Source: Aquatica leii
Lineage: Eukaryota > Arthropoda > Insecta > Coleoptera > Lampyridae
Reading direction: 5' to 3'
DNA length: 64,000 nucleotides
Assembly: GCA_035610365.1 (NCBI GenBank)
Contig: CM069433.1
Location: forward strand, 174,670,882-174,734,881
Shown here: positions 46,391-57,000 of the stretch, piece after piece
Position numbering within the stretch: position 1 is the stretch's first letter
Layout of the letters: each line of letters begins with the position of its first letter
Notes under the pieces: generated by a model
Databases searched by the model: none
What the model was told of the DNA's origin: nothing
Seen by the model: the letters and a program-made list of their open reading frames with translations, nothing else
Position numbers and translations under genes: made by a program

Positions 46391-47468
46391 CTAGGTTGTT
46401 ATGAATCAAATATATTTAACGCTATAGTGTGTAGTGTTCCTTTTATTATTCAATTATGACCACATTACGAATTATATCCAATTTTGGGTATTCGTTTCTC
46501 TGTCGTTTTTTCTGCTTTTTACCATGAGCGGTCTAGTTTTCTTATTACAGTTATTTTTGGTTTTATGTTTTTGTTTTTTTTGTTCTATTGTTATTCTGTC
46601 ACAGTCTAATTTTAATTTTATTTTGGGATCTTTAATTTGCATTTTTGCTCTCTTTCTTGCATCGCTTCAAGTATTTTTAGACAAACATCTTGATGCAACT
46701 GTCACACGAATGTTAGGACTGTTTTAAGAAAAACATTCTGATTTTATGCAACGACTTAGGTTTATAGTTATACCCCAGAAACAAAACTTCAGTTTAAACA
46801 GTTCAGCTTGACAGAACGCTATTTTGATTCCTGTCGCGATAGGATATGTTGAAAAAAATTTATTGGGCTTTTGAAAGACTATATTAAAAAATAAACATAA
46901 TTTTGTACACAAAAATCTTTGTTTTCGTGTTAGGTTACTTAATTAACATTCCGCTTTTGTCAACACCCAAGAATAATAAATCTCAGCTCTCAAAGTTTCA
47001 AAAATGTGTTTGTTTTCAATTTTTTTAATTGTTTTTTTTTTGTATACTGCACGGCACTCTCTTCAAATAAATATTTTTTGTTTTGAAAAAAAAACACAAA
47101 CAGTCAAATACCACGTATTGAAAAAACTTGATGTTTCTTTACTTTTTTCTTCTTAGTTTTTCTCTTTTTTTCGGTTTACTATAACAATATAGTCTGGGAG
47201 CTGAGGCCCTTTTTTCTAAATCATTAATAACAGGCTAATTTTTTAAGAGCAGTTTGGTTTTGTTAAGACGCCCACTTTTTTTCTCTGCGAAAAATTGCGA
47301 AATGATAGTTAACAGAGTGAGCTGCTGTAAAAGGCGTTGATTTGATGGTTATGCAAATTTGATTAATAACAGTAGTTTTTTTAGCTAAATGTTAAGATGA
47401 TTTTATAAATAACGGTTTGTTCTAGGCTGTCTCCCCCTCACTCGTGTAGGAATTACTGGGTCATAAAA
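46391..47468. other. AT-rich spacer, no gene recognised
   Basis: The 97-codon plus-strand frame at 46434-46727 is T-rich and so codes a hydrophobic string. I take it as a composition effect, not a membrane protein. Nothing else is seen. Confidence 0.5.
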
Positions 47469-48215
47469 ACTGATTAATAACCAGCTGATTTTTTTACTGT
47501 AACTTGGTAAATATTGCTTCCAACCAAGCGTACTCTCCTATAATATAAAGCTCTCGTCAACTAAAATGTCTCTTTTGGGCACGTATAAATTTGAACATTT
47601 ATTATATACATTTTGATGTATAGACCAAATTTTGTTCAATTTTGTGTTAGAATGAGTTCTAGGATCACAGTCGTCATTAGTGGTAAGATGCAAATACTTT
47701 TTTATCTGCAAATATCTTCTTAGGGGTATTAGCTTTGATTAAAATTGGTGTTGACAATATTTTATTCAATGAACAATACATTTTCTCATCAGGTTTTTTT
47801 ACACGTCCTTGAAGTACGTTGATAACAAAAATACTGTAATATCGCTCACCGTAAGACTGCCATATGAAAAACAGCCGGTTTTAAGCTTCTGCTCAGCGTA
47901 TCTGTTAGTTTCAGTTACTATTATATTTATATATTTAGTAAATCGTCATCAAAAAATTATTTGAAATGATCTAAAACATCAAATTCATTTGTTGCACTGA
48001 AAATGCTGCTCAAGATCGCCAAGAAAGGAAATCGCGGAGGAGGTGGATTAGCGTAATCTATGCTAAGTTTATAAAAAATTCTTACAGAACTAAGACCGCT
48101 TTCATCTAATAAGCTAACATCCGACTCTATAACACTATCGCTAATGTCAATATCGTCTGAACCACTTTCAGATAACTCTACGTATTCAAAGTCAGTCTCA
48201 GAGATTTTGACTTAC
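47469..48215 (-). pseudogene. piggyBac (PGBD4-like) transposase remnant
   Basis: Reading down on the minus strand: an acidic N terminus (SETDFEYVELSESGSDDIDI, SDSVIESDVSLLDES), a proline patch PPPPRFPF, a gap, then YLHLTTNDDCDPRTHSNTKL, NLYVPKRDILVDESFIL, a stop, and TLGWKQY. The VDES segment carries the first catalytic aspartate of piggyBac transposases. The catalytic core beyond it is lost. It lies about 550 bases from a separate piggyBac-type element at 48765-49655. Confidence 0.7.
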
Positions 48216-48764
48216 GATGTTTTTCAAAATAATTATTATAAACAATACGGTGTATTTTGTAAATTTACGTTACAATGTTTTTATAATTTACTACATAGTT
48301 TGAATATTAAAGTTAATGCTTATAACATAATATCCATGGTGTATCAAACTAAAATATCTGTCTTTATAATAGTAGTCCAAGTTGCCAATGCAAAAAATAA
48401 TAATTACACAGAATAAGAAAACTAAATTAAAATAAAACGGTACTTATTATAGTCAACCATCCAACTCTAGAGATTCATAGGCGCGTAACTAACTCAAAGT
48501 CGAGAAAAGGAAGTTCGAATTAATATACAATCTCAAAGATCTTCAAAGATCTTCCTGTTTATTTATAAATCTTGGTTGTTTACTTATAAACAGGAACAAG
48601 CAACATAATCATGTTGAATATGCGGAAATGAAATCTACTCAATACCGTCTTAGAAGAAAACACCAAATCCTCAAAAGATGAAATTTATTACACAAATATT
48701 CATTAGTTGTTAGGACAACAGACCCTTAACCCATTAAATTAGTTATTCAATAAATAACCTTTAA
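48216..48764. other. Spacer between two piggyBac-derived sequences
   Basis: No gene. CTCAAAGATCTTCAAAGATCTTCC near 48532 is a short tandem repeat, and TTTATAAATCTTGG...TTATAAACAGGAA near 48560-48595 is a weak inverted repeat. Confidence 0.4.
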
Positions 48765-49028
48765 CCGCTAACGTGCGGTCTGTGAGACCCCGGCTTTATT
48801 GTTTTAGTTACAACTTTCGCAACAAATTTTTCTGTTGAGTGGGTGTTTGTATACCTTTCTACCAGTTAATGATCTACTTGAGTGTAAGCCGGCTAAGTGG
48901 ACGGTTGCGTAATTTTCAGTATAAAGCCTTTTGTTTAGAGTAAAGCGCGTTCAGCGGTCTCTGGGACCTCACGTTAGCGGTTAAGTGACGATAATAAGTT
49001 TTAGAAATCTTACGGTGTTAGTGTAAAA

Positions 49029-49441
49029 ATGAGTACAAATATGAATATTCCTGACAAAATGAATCCGGACGATCCCAGATTTGTGAATTGGGCTCAAAAT
49101 TTATTGAATCTAGACGACGAGAATTTAGAATTTGAAGAAAGCAACGGCGACTTTCGTGATAAGGAAGATGTGAAAGAATTTGCAGAAGAAAGCTCCGATG
49201 AAGATTACTTCCAAAATGAAGGTTTTAGTTCAGAGGATGAACCAGAAGGAGCTACTGAAAACAAAGAAGAGTTTTACTTTGGAAGAAACAAGTTCAAATG
49301 GTAAGTAATTTAATTATTGTAAAGGGGTGAAACCACGATTTTTGTAGGCGTAAAGAGGAACCGCTAGTAAATGTTAGAACTAGAAAACATAACATTGTTA
49401 TTACGTTACCTGGATTACGTGCAAAAGCAAGAAACGAGTAA
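49029..49441 (+). CDS. piggyBac transposase N-terminal domain, truncated, with a 47-bp intron
   Basis: Exon 1 (49029-49300) codes MSTNMNIPDKMNPDDPRF and a long acidic stretch, ending YFGRNKFK. The intron 49301-49347 begins GTAAGT and ends TTTTTGTAG. After splicing, exon 2 (49348-49441) continues in frame as WRKEEPLVNVRTRKHNIVIT and LPGLRAKARNE, then TAA. That is the normal piggyBac order (YGRNxxKW...P...RTRxHNIV...LPG), but the stop comes where the family goes on into the catalytic domain, so the DDD core is missing. Unspliced, the frame stops one codon into the intron. About 121 residues. The intact frame and splice sites are striking for a non-autonomous element. It might still bind DNA, which is inference. 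Confidence 0.75.
49301..49347 (+). other. Predicted intron of the piggyBac-derived gene
   Basis: GTAAGT at the 5' end and TTGTAG at the 3' end, 47 bases. Removing it joins a TG and a G into a Trp codon and restores the conserved piggyBac reading frame. Confidence 0.75.
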
Positions 49442-49659
49442 AATTAAACACTTTTGTTATTTTTTGTTTGAATTTCAGTTTTTTTATGTACAAATATGTG
49501 TTTTTAAGTTTAATACCATTTGTAAATAAACTGTTATTAGTATTAAATAATGTTTTATTTTTACTATTAATTTAAAGCCGAGTTCAAAGCTGAAACAAAT
49601 GGGGGTCTGTCAGACCGCTCGTTAGCGATTGTGTGAGGATTCGGCACGTTAGCGGTTAA

Positions 49660-50600
49660 AGGATAAAAGTAAAATCACGTTTTGTAATAAATTACTATTA
49701 AGTGGCAACCCTACCAAAAATGGCACATAGAAACCAAAAATTTTTTTAAAAATTGGATACAATAAATTTTTATATAGGTTTTTGTTCTGGTAATTACCCA
49801 TTTAAAATTATTATAATCCAATAGGAAAATACTTATATAATTGTTATGCTATTCCGTTAGAAACCGTTAGTCTTTTATCGGTAAATACTCTCTAATGCAC
49901 ATAGACCCATTAAAACCAATAAAAACCCTTACTTTTCTAATACATAATTACCAAACAAAAATTCAATATCAATGAATATTTTTATTGTGAATTCGAAATT
50001 AAAACATTTTATTTCAATTTTAATCAAGGATTCCTTATTAATCCCAACAAATAGGTCGGTTATATTCAAAATTTCCCAAGCTAATAACAGCTGAAAAATG
50101 AAAAATTGAAATAAAAGACGTTGATACAAACAATAGTAACCAACCAGTGATGGTTGCAGTGTTAATGTGAGTGATGCACACAATGAGTATAGTTGTCAAA
50201 ATCCAAAATAAACGTGCAATAATTCCATTTGTTTTATTTTATCGTTATGTAAGAAAATTAGCACCCGCTTTAACCATTACTGAATGTAATGGTTGCATGT
50301 TTTTAACAAAATATTCATTTTAAAGAAATAAAAAATTCAATAAATGTTGCTTTGCTTAAAGATTTATCTAAAACCTAATAAATTAAGATGATACATATTT
50401 AAACTTACTATTAACTAAGTTAATATTGGTTAAGTTTTTATTTCCTTGTGGTCTCGTGTAACTTTTGATTTTTTATCTAATTGATTTGTGAATAATTTAT
50501 ATTACATTTTCATGGCTTATGTCTTCTTCTTTTTGTTGTTCTCTATATCTCATTATATTTAAGAAAAAATAATAATTTTGTCAATCTGGTTTTTAAAATG
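49660..50600. other. AT-rich spacer, no gene recognised
   Basis: No recognisable motif. The minus-strand frame at 49929-50183 is hydrophobic and unsupported. Confidence 0.5.
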
Positions 50601-50795
50601 TTATCTGCGTGCAATACCTTTAATCGCTAACACCTTGGTAGCATCTAATGCAGTTCCAGTAACCGATAAATTGATGAGTGTGTCTTCACCAAACATATCA
50701 TATGCAATTTGTTTTATAAATATAGTGTCTTTCCTTTTAGATAATGCATTGTCAAAAGAATTTATGGGAAACCAAGCTCCCTTACCAAGATGCAC
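50601..50795 (-). CDS. BEN-domain segment (exon or fragment)
   Basis: A 64-codon frame reading MHLGKGAWFPINSFDNALSK, then IFIKQIAYDMFGEDTLINLS, VTGTALD and VLAIKGIARR. It fits the BEN DNA/protein-binding domain: a LGxGxWxP start, a helix with FIKxxxxxxFGxxTL, and a SVTG turn. BEN proteins act in chromatin and transcription, and also occur in some insect viruses and mobile genes. No clear partner exon is seen. The bases upstream on the minus strand stay partly open (EVGHCNMVRF, stop), and the downstream stop is direct. It may be the last exon of a gene or a decayed copy. No element hallmarks surround it. Confidence 0.5.
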   Translation of the reverse strand: MHLGKGAWFPINSFDNALSKRKDTIFIKQIAYDMFGEDTLINLSVTGTALDATKVLAIKGIARR

Positions 50796-50799
50796 ATAA

Positions 50800-51499
50800 A
50801 AAATTATTTTATTATTACTAAGTATGTCACACTAACAATTTGAAAATCTTACCATATTGCAATGACCTACTTCAGCATTTTTATATAGTGTTCTTAATAG
50901 GCAAAGGTTCTGATCAATGGGCATTCAGATCTTAGAACAAATATGAATATTAGTACACAGATTCTCAGATCAACACACATCTGGGCAGTACACTACATAA
51001 ATGAATTAAATTATAAATATATGTATTGCTTGCCCTTTGGTTTCGCCAAGCATATTATGAGGTCAGAAAACAGATAAATGATATAATTGTACGGATTAAT
51101 AAAACGCGATAAGTTTAAGATCGTTAATTGTGCACAAATTATCTGGACCCCTAAAATTACCCGGAGCTTTAAAACTAAATCACCACGTAGTAATTAAACT
51201 AAGAACCTTCCTATACAAACCGCTATGATGAATAGGATTGTAACCATCTAATTACAACCAGACTAAAATAATTTCTTAGTACTATTTCTTAGCTTTCTTT
51301 ATATGACCAAAGCGATAGTGTCCTCAATGAAACGAAATTTTCCCATTACGACCAATGTGATAAGTTTTCGTAAAATTGCAGAAATTTTTCTTCACAACGA
51401 GTACGGAAACTATCACAACGAAAGCCAAGTAGCGATATTACATCTTACGACAAAATGCAGTAATTAAGATGCACCCATATCATATTTAACGATAGCAAG
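50800..51499. other. AT-rich spacer, no gene recognised
   Basis: No coding motif, RNA gene or repeat boundary is recognised in these 700 bases. Confidence 0.45.
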
Positions 51500-51910
51500 A
51501 ATTAAATGATAAACAAAGGAGATTGGCATTTTGTACTGAAATTTTTGACACAACCCTCGCGGTGGCTGCATAAATTCAAGTTTCAAATACCTTAATAAAT
51601 TCTATTCTACTTTGCATACCAATCTCATGGCTAACATCATTCTAACATTTAAACAACTCAACAACTTTTTACAATTATTGTGGTCAATATCAATTAACAT
51701 AATATTGTTTAAATCATCAATACCATTTTGATCATCTCCAACACCTTTTGGTTTTACAATAACACCATTGCTACCAAATTCAACATGAATTGACGGCTGT
51801 GAAATAAAATCTCTTACCAACAAACAATCGTAATTCATGGTTTTATTGCTCACCACATAAAACCTAACATTAATGTAATGATTCGAAATCTGGTCTTGTA
51901 AATGCAAAAA
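51500..51910 (-). pseudogene. Second fragment of the short-LTR Gypsy (protease region)
   Basis: The 101-codon frame at 51602-51907 reads ISNHYINVRFYVVSNKTMNY, DCLLVRDFISQPSIHVEFGS, NGVIVKPKGV and LIDIDHNN. The same text, decayed, occurs on the plus strand around 31240-31780, where it is split by the palindrome. The similarity continues past the stop here (MQSRIEFIKVFET against MKSRIEFFEVFEI). This copy has no palindrome, so it shows the state before that insertion. Confidence 0.75.
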
Positions 51911-53354
51911 AATTGTTCAGCAATTCTGCAATTAGTACGCAAGAACTTTACCCGTTTGGAGTTTACCCCACCAACTCAAGGACTAATCGCGCGGCGTTAC
52001 CCTTTTTAGGAGCAGTCAAACGAGACAAAATCGGCTAGAAAACCCCCGGCACCTATTTTCCGAGATCCGTCTCCGGTAAAATCTCTTCCGAGGTCCTCAC
52101 ACCATAAACGCTTACATGCCTGAAATCCCAAATAACATTGACAACCGCTCGTACCTGGATTATTCTAATTTTTGACGTCTTACCTGCTGCTACACCGAGT
52201 TAATTCAATTTCACCAGCATCCCCTCATCTAAATCATTCATCAACACCAAGTTCGCAATTCAGTAAGTTTTTATTGTTTATACCTGTTTGTGTCTTCGTT
52301 TATTTGTTGGCGGTGGCGTAAACCTCTACGTATTTGTCCGGTTGTTCGTGTCTTCCCCGGAAGTACGATAGGAAGTTATTCCAACCTTCTGAGGGTAAAC
52401 TGAAGCCCGTCGGCAAAGTCCAGATGACTTGGGATAACTCCCTCATTAAAACAATCAATTACAATAAACGAATACGCAACGAGATTTTTGGAAGTTTGCT
52501 ACCGGTACGTGTTCAAAGTAATTTAGCATTTTTAAAATAATTTTCCTGGTCACGCGCATTCATTTCAGTCATCCCAATTTATTGCATTCAACACTGATCC
52601 AAAGGCCTTGAGTATTTTGTTTAATTGGTCCTATAGTTACATTCATTCACCAGTTAAGTTTCACTCAATTTAAAGTTGTCAAGAAGAGTCCCTTGTATCG
52701 ATTAAGACTAGTAAACCAGGTCCAGCTACCGTATTTTAATTACGCCAATCACCGATACCGTAATCGCACGAACACGCAAGAACAACGCTCGCCGATTAAA
52801 AAGAATAAAGCTACCGTCCGTACCTGCAATATCTAAAATTTTGTAAACCCGTTAATCACCATTTATTTACAGTAAAATTACCGGAATACACATAGGATAA
52901 AACGATATTCGCGCGTGTAACAGGTATTAGACGCCATCTTTTCTATTTTAGATCCTGCGATATCGTACCAGGCATATCGTAGCACGTTAACGGAAGTGAT
53001 GGACTTGAACTTGGGTGGATAAATAAACAAATATACACCTCAGAACGATTTTTTTTTGTAAAACGGAAGCCTGCAATGTTATATTTAATTAATTAATTAA
53101 GTTTAAGTTATAAATTACATTTTATAAGAACATGTTACGAGAAAATCAGGTTCTTTGAGTTGGACCGCCAAGAATAAATGGTTGCGCTGGTTTTCTTGTA
53201 ACAAAACAAAGCAACGGCTAGCACAGCTTCTTTGGAGAGGAATCGCAGGCTTTGTTATTCAAAATTATAACGTAAATCTAAAAAAAGGCGCCAAGACGAT
53301 GAAAGATTAAATTAGGGAGATACCGTGTTACAAGCTTTAGGTCTTACGAACTTT
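51911..53354. other. Less AT-rich stretch without an identified gene
   Basis: Parts of 51940-52540 are noticeably richer in C and G than the rest of the window and contain donor-like GTAAGT (52264) and GTACGT (52504). The plus-strand frame at 52334-52540 (MSGCSCLPRKYDRKLFQPSE) resembles nothing I know. Candidates: leader exon of a host gene, or the inner 5' region of the LTR element whose primer site lies at 53410. I cannot decide. Confidence 0.35.
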
Positions 53355-54036
53355 GCACGGCCAACTCACACAGTCGGAGAAAGGGGAGGTTCAAGTGAAT
53401 TATAATTAAGGGCGCCAAATCATTTAGAATTAACACTTCTGCCTCGATCAAGATAGACGGTCCAAACTTGTAACGAATTTTTAGGTTCGTAATCTTTGTT
53501 ACTCTGGTGTTTGGGTAACCACAATTAAAAGAGAAAGGTATGTTACCATAAAAGAAAGATTAACAGGTATAAAAACTTTAATTTAGTAACGTAGAAGATT
53601 AACAGGAGTATATTAAATTTCTCAATTCATAAATGCCAGAAGTATCGGCAACACACAATACATAGGTTAAGTCGAAGCGAATAGCGAAGAAAATTTCGTA
53701 ATAAATATTGTTTGTACACAGCATGCGATTCACACAAAATGATTAATGAAATTACCTTAATGGTATTGTAACAGTAAACGTAATTACCGAAATTAACATT
53801 AGCCAAAGTTCCGTGAGTGACTTTTCTGACAGCGATAAAATAATTAAATAAACTTACCCACAATCCAGTACCTACTTGGTCGAAGAAAACGTTTTCCCCG
53901 GTAGTAGCCTGGAATAGATATTGAATAGCAAATCGTGTCACACAATAACTCACGAAGATAGGAAGCTACAAAATTGTTAATAATAATAAATTAAATGAGA
54001 TATAAAAACCCGTTGTATCGAATGCTGTTATTTGCG
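53355..54036 (-). repeat. LTR-retrotransposon fragment, copy B (primer site plus LTR part)
   Basis: Partner of 27858-28615, same strand. Shared blocks include GCACGGCCAACTC (53355-53367), GGGCGCCA (53410-53417), TATCGGCAACACACAATACA and TATCGAATGCTGTTA. TGGCGCCC on the minus strand suggests a tRNA primer site at the LTR boundary. No coding remnant is joined to it. Confidence 0.55.
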
Positions 54037-57000
54037 ATTACGAACAGGTGGGTGGTAACGCAATGGACTGGTGTATAAGAAATAACATCTCAAAGGTAAA
54101 TGCTGGTCAAGACTTCGTTTTCGTTGTGGATAATATGCCTTCCAAAATCTTAAACGTTCGGTAACGGTATTTATCAATAGTATTAATTCTACATTGTTCT
54201 TTTATTAAATCGAACATGTGATCAAAGCGTGGCGAAACGGCTGTCAAATTAATAAAGAAATTACAAAGGAATCCTAATAAACCGGAATATCTTACCCTGT
54301 GCCGAATAGATTACGATAAATTCGTAATTAAGTCATAATTTTCTGTTCATCACAGTGGATGCACTTAAAATCTTTGGAATTAAGTGAAATTACGACACAG
54401 ACCGTCTCACGTAGTTGACAGCTTCAAAATGAAAATCCGCAACATGTCGGTAACCAAAAAAATCGGCAGAGGGCGTCAAAACCAGAATCTAATTTTAATT
54501 CGACTTACAGGGTATTACGTTATGAAAATTTCGCACGTAACTCTGCCCGTAGCTGGAAAAAAATAAATAATACCACAGAAGTGATAACACAGAATATAAA
54601 TATTTATTTTATCACAGAAGATGAAGAAAGTATATAAAGGTAAATTTTCGCCAATATTTATATGTAGGTTGAATGAATTATAAATTGCGTCGAATAGTGA
54701 GCAACACACCGCACAACAAACTGATCCTGTCGGTCTAAACTTTTACATAAACATAACGTTTGAATTTATATTTGCAAATCCTAAAATTGTAGACAAACAA
54801 ACAATTTAAGCCTTCGAGACTCAACGCGCACTGCTTATGAGTTCGTGAAACACAAAAATATTAATTGTGTTAACTTAACATGCACGTACGGTCATAAACG
54901 ACATGACCACCGAAGTACAAATCGAAGAAAAAATGAAATAGTAATAGTCACAGTTAGGTTTTATCCAGTAGGACATTAGCTAATCTCCGTACTTGAGTTA
55001 CCTAAAAAGTAATATTAAACCTAATCTAAATGAGCATATTATATTAACACAAGTAAAAGGTCTCCTTAGCATCCAATCATTTAAGAACGCAAATGCGCAG
55101 CGTTTCCCTTCGACTTAACAGCATAAATTTCCCTAATGTTTGTCGTAGTTAATCTTCAAAAGAGGGATAATCCTGCATGTTTCCAACCCTTGACGGTATA
55201 TAAGAAATGTACTTGCATATTCGTGTGAAACAATCTAAAGGTGAAGGTTGCCCCGGGCGTAAAAGTGCAGAACTCGTAGATGGTCTTGCAGTGAGTTAAA
55301 AGTGCTGTCTAAAATTTGACAGTCTTGGCAAAAGAGTAGGGAGTTCTCTGGACACAAAACCTACATTACACAATTACGCGTTTGAAACGTTTGTGGATAC
55401 CTCAAATAGTGCTAAGCTTCATATAAAAATATCATTTTAATTCAAGATTTTGAAATTGAACTTGCAAAAAAAATTTTGAACTACTGATAATTTTGTAAAA
55501 ACTAACTTAAAATGCCTATAAACTTATGTTATTGTAAAGTGACCTCAAGAGGATTGTAAAAACGTATTAATATACACTTTTAAAATGCAAAACTCTAAAG
55601 ACCTTATAGCTTTTGTAAATAAGTTTTTTTATATTTTGTATAGTAAGGATATTTTATTTTGAGACACACTATTGATCCACCCTGTATACAAAGAAACCAA
55701 ATATTTATTTGTTTACCAAATGATTCTACATAAAATAATTTAATGACACCTCATGTATATTTTAGATATATGTTTTTTAGTACAAATTATTGTAACAAAG
55801 CAAATTTAATTAAAATACAAAAGAAGCGTAATAATTATAGCATTGTTTACAAATACGTTTGAAAAGCATACTATAAACATAAAACTTTATCAAAGGAATG
55901 CACTAACTTCTAATTATTCTTTTGTTTTTATGTCACAAGCATTTAAATGAGAACAATTTCTATATAAAACTTTATTATTAGTATTATCACATAGAACGTC
56001 ATTAATGCCAAGAGAAATAATTAACAGAAACTTTAATACAACAGTTAGCGCTGTAATAAAGATAAAAGCTATTTTTTACACACACCTTTTAATTAACATT
56101 GTAGAAATGTTGTTTCAGAAGTATTTTATTATAACAAATATTTTTCTAAATAAGTAAGAAAGAATTTGTATACTTAAGATAACATCAAAATTAAACAGTT
56201 TAGACTAACAAAATTTCGCTTCTTCTAAAAAGAAATTTCATATTCGAAAGTTTTTTTAACGAAAACCCGACGGTATACCCTTCTATCTTTTTAAAATTTA
56301 ATATAGTCTCGTTTCTCGTTAGCATAAAATGCGTTTCAAAGCAGTAAGTAATATCTGAAAACTTTACATTATGAAATCACCAAAAGTTTTCTGCATAATG
56401 CCTTTTTTAATTACAATAAAACAAATATAACTAACGCCGTTAAAACTATGTTTGTTTCTTAACCGTTTGGTTTTTGTTACATTTTTGTAATAAAACTATG
56501 CACGTTATATGCATTGATTGCAAAGATGCTTCTAGTTTTCATAAGAGTGGAATATAATCACATTGTTAAAGTGCTTGTAATACTCCCATCATAATAGAAG
56601 TGAATTACTGTTGAGAGTAGTTGCTAATGCATGGAATTGTTTTAATGCTCTTGGTGTAGTAGTTTATGGCAAAATGTATATCACTGCAACTTTATTGCAT
56701 AAAAATGTCTTATAGAAGTTAAATTATATTTGTTGTTGCTTTGATTATCATCTCGGTGTAATTATAAATGTAATATTTATGTACAAAATTAAAATCGTTC
56801 TTAGTGAATTTTAGAAAGCTAAAACTGATGTTGAATTATTACGCCCTATTGTTTGAAAATTTTAGTGCTATATGAAATATTTGTTTTGATAGTTTGCCAA
56901 AAAGGCCGGTTGCTGCGATGACCAGCTAATTAAACGAATAAATCAATGAAGGTTAACGGGAAACTAAAACTATTTCTATATTCCATCTGCTGTGCTAAAT

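Larger units (their letters stand above)
48765..49655 (+). mobile_element. Short piggyBac-type element (891 bp) with TTAA duplications
   Basis: Ends CCGCTAACGTGC and its inverse GCACGTTAGCGG are flanked by TTAA on both sides (48761-48764, 49656-49659), the piggyBac target. A third end copy, CACGTTAGCGG followed by TTAA (48970-48984), lies inside and points the same way as the right end. So 48765-48980 by itself looks like a 216-bp MITE with TTAA on both sides. All ends carry a GGTCTGTGAGACC-like palindrome. A short transposase-derived gene starts 45 bases after the inner TTAA. Confidence 0.9.

Noticed and set aside
46434..46727. 97-codon hydrophobic frame as a membrane protein
   Set aside because: The sequence is T-rich, which alone gives Phe/Leu strings. 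No start context or family similarity.
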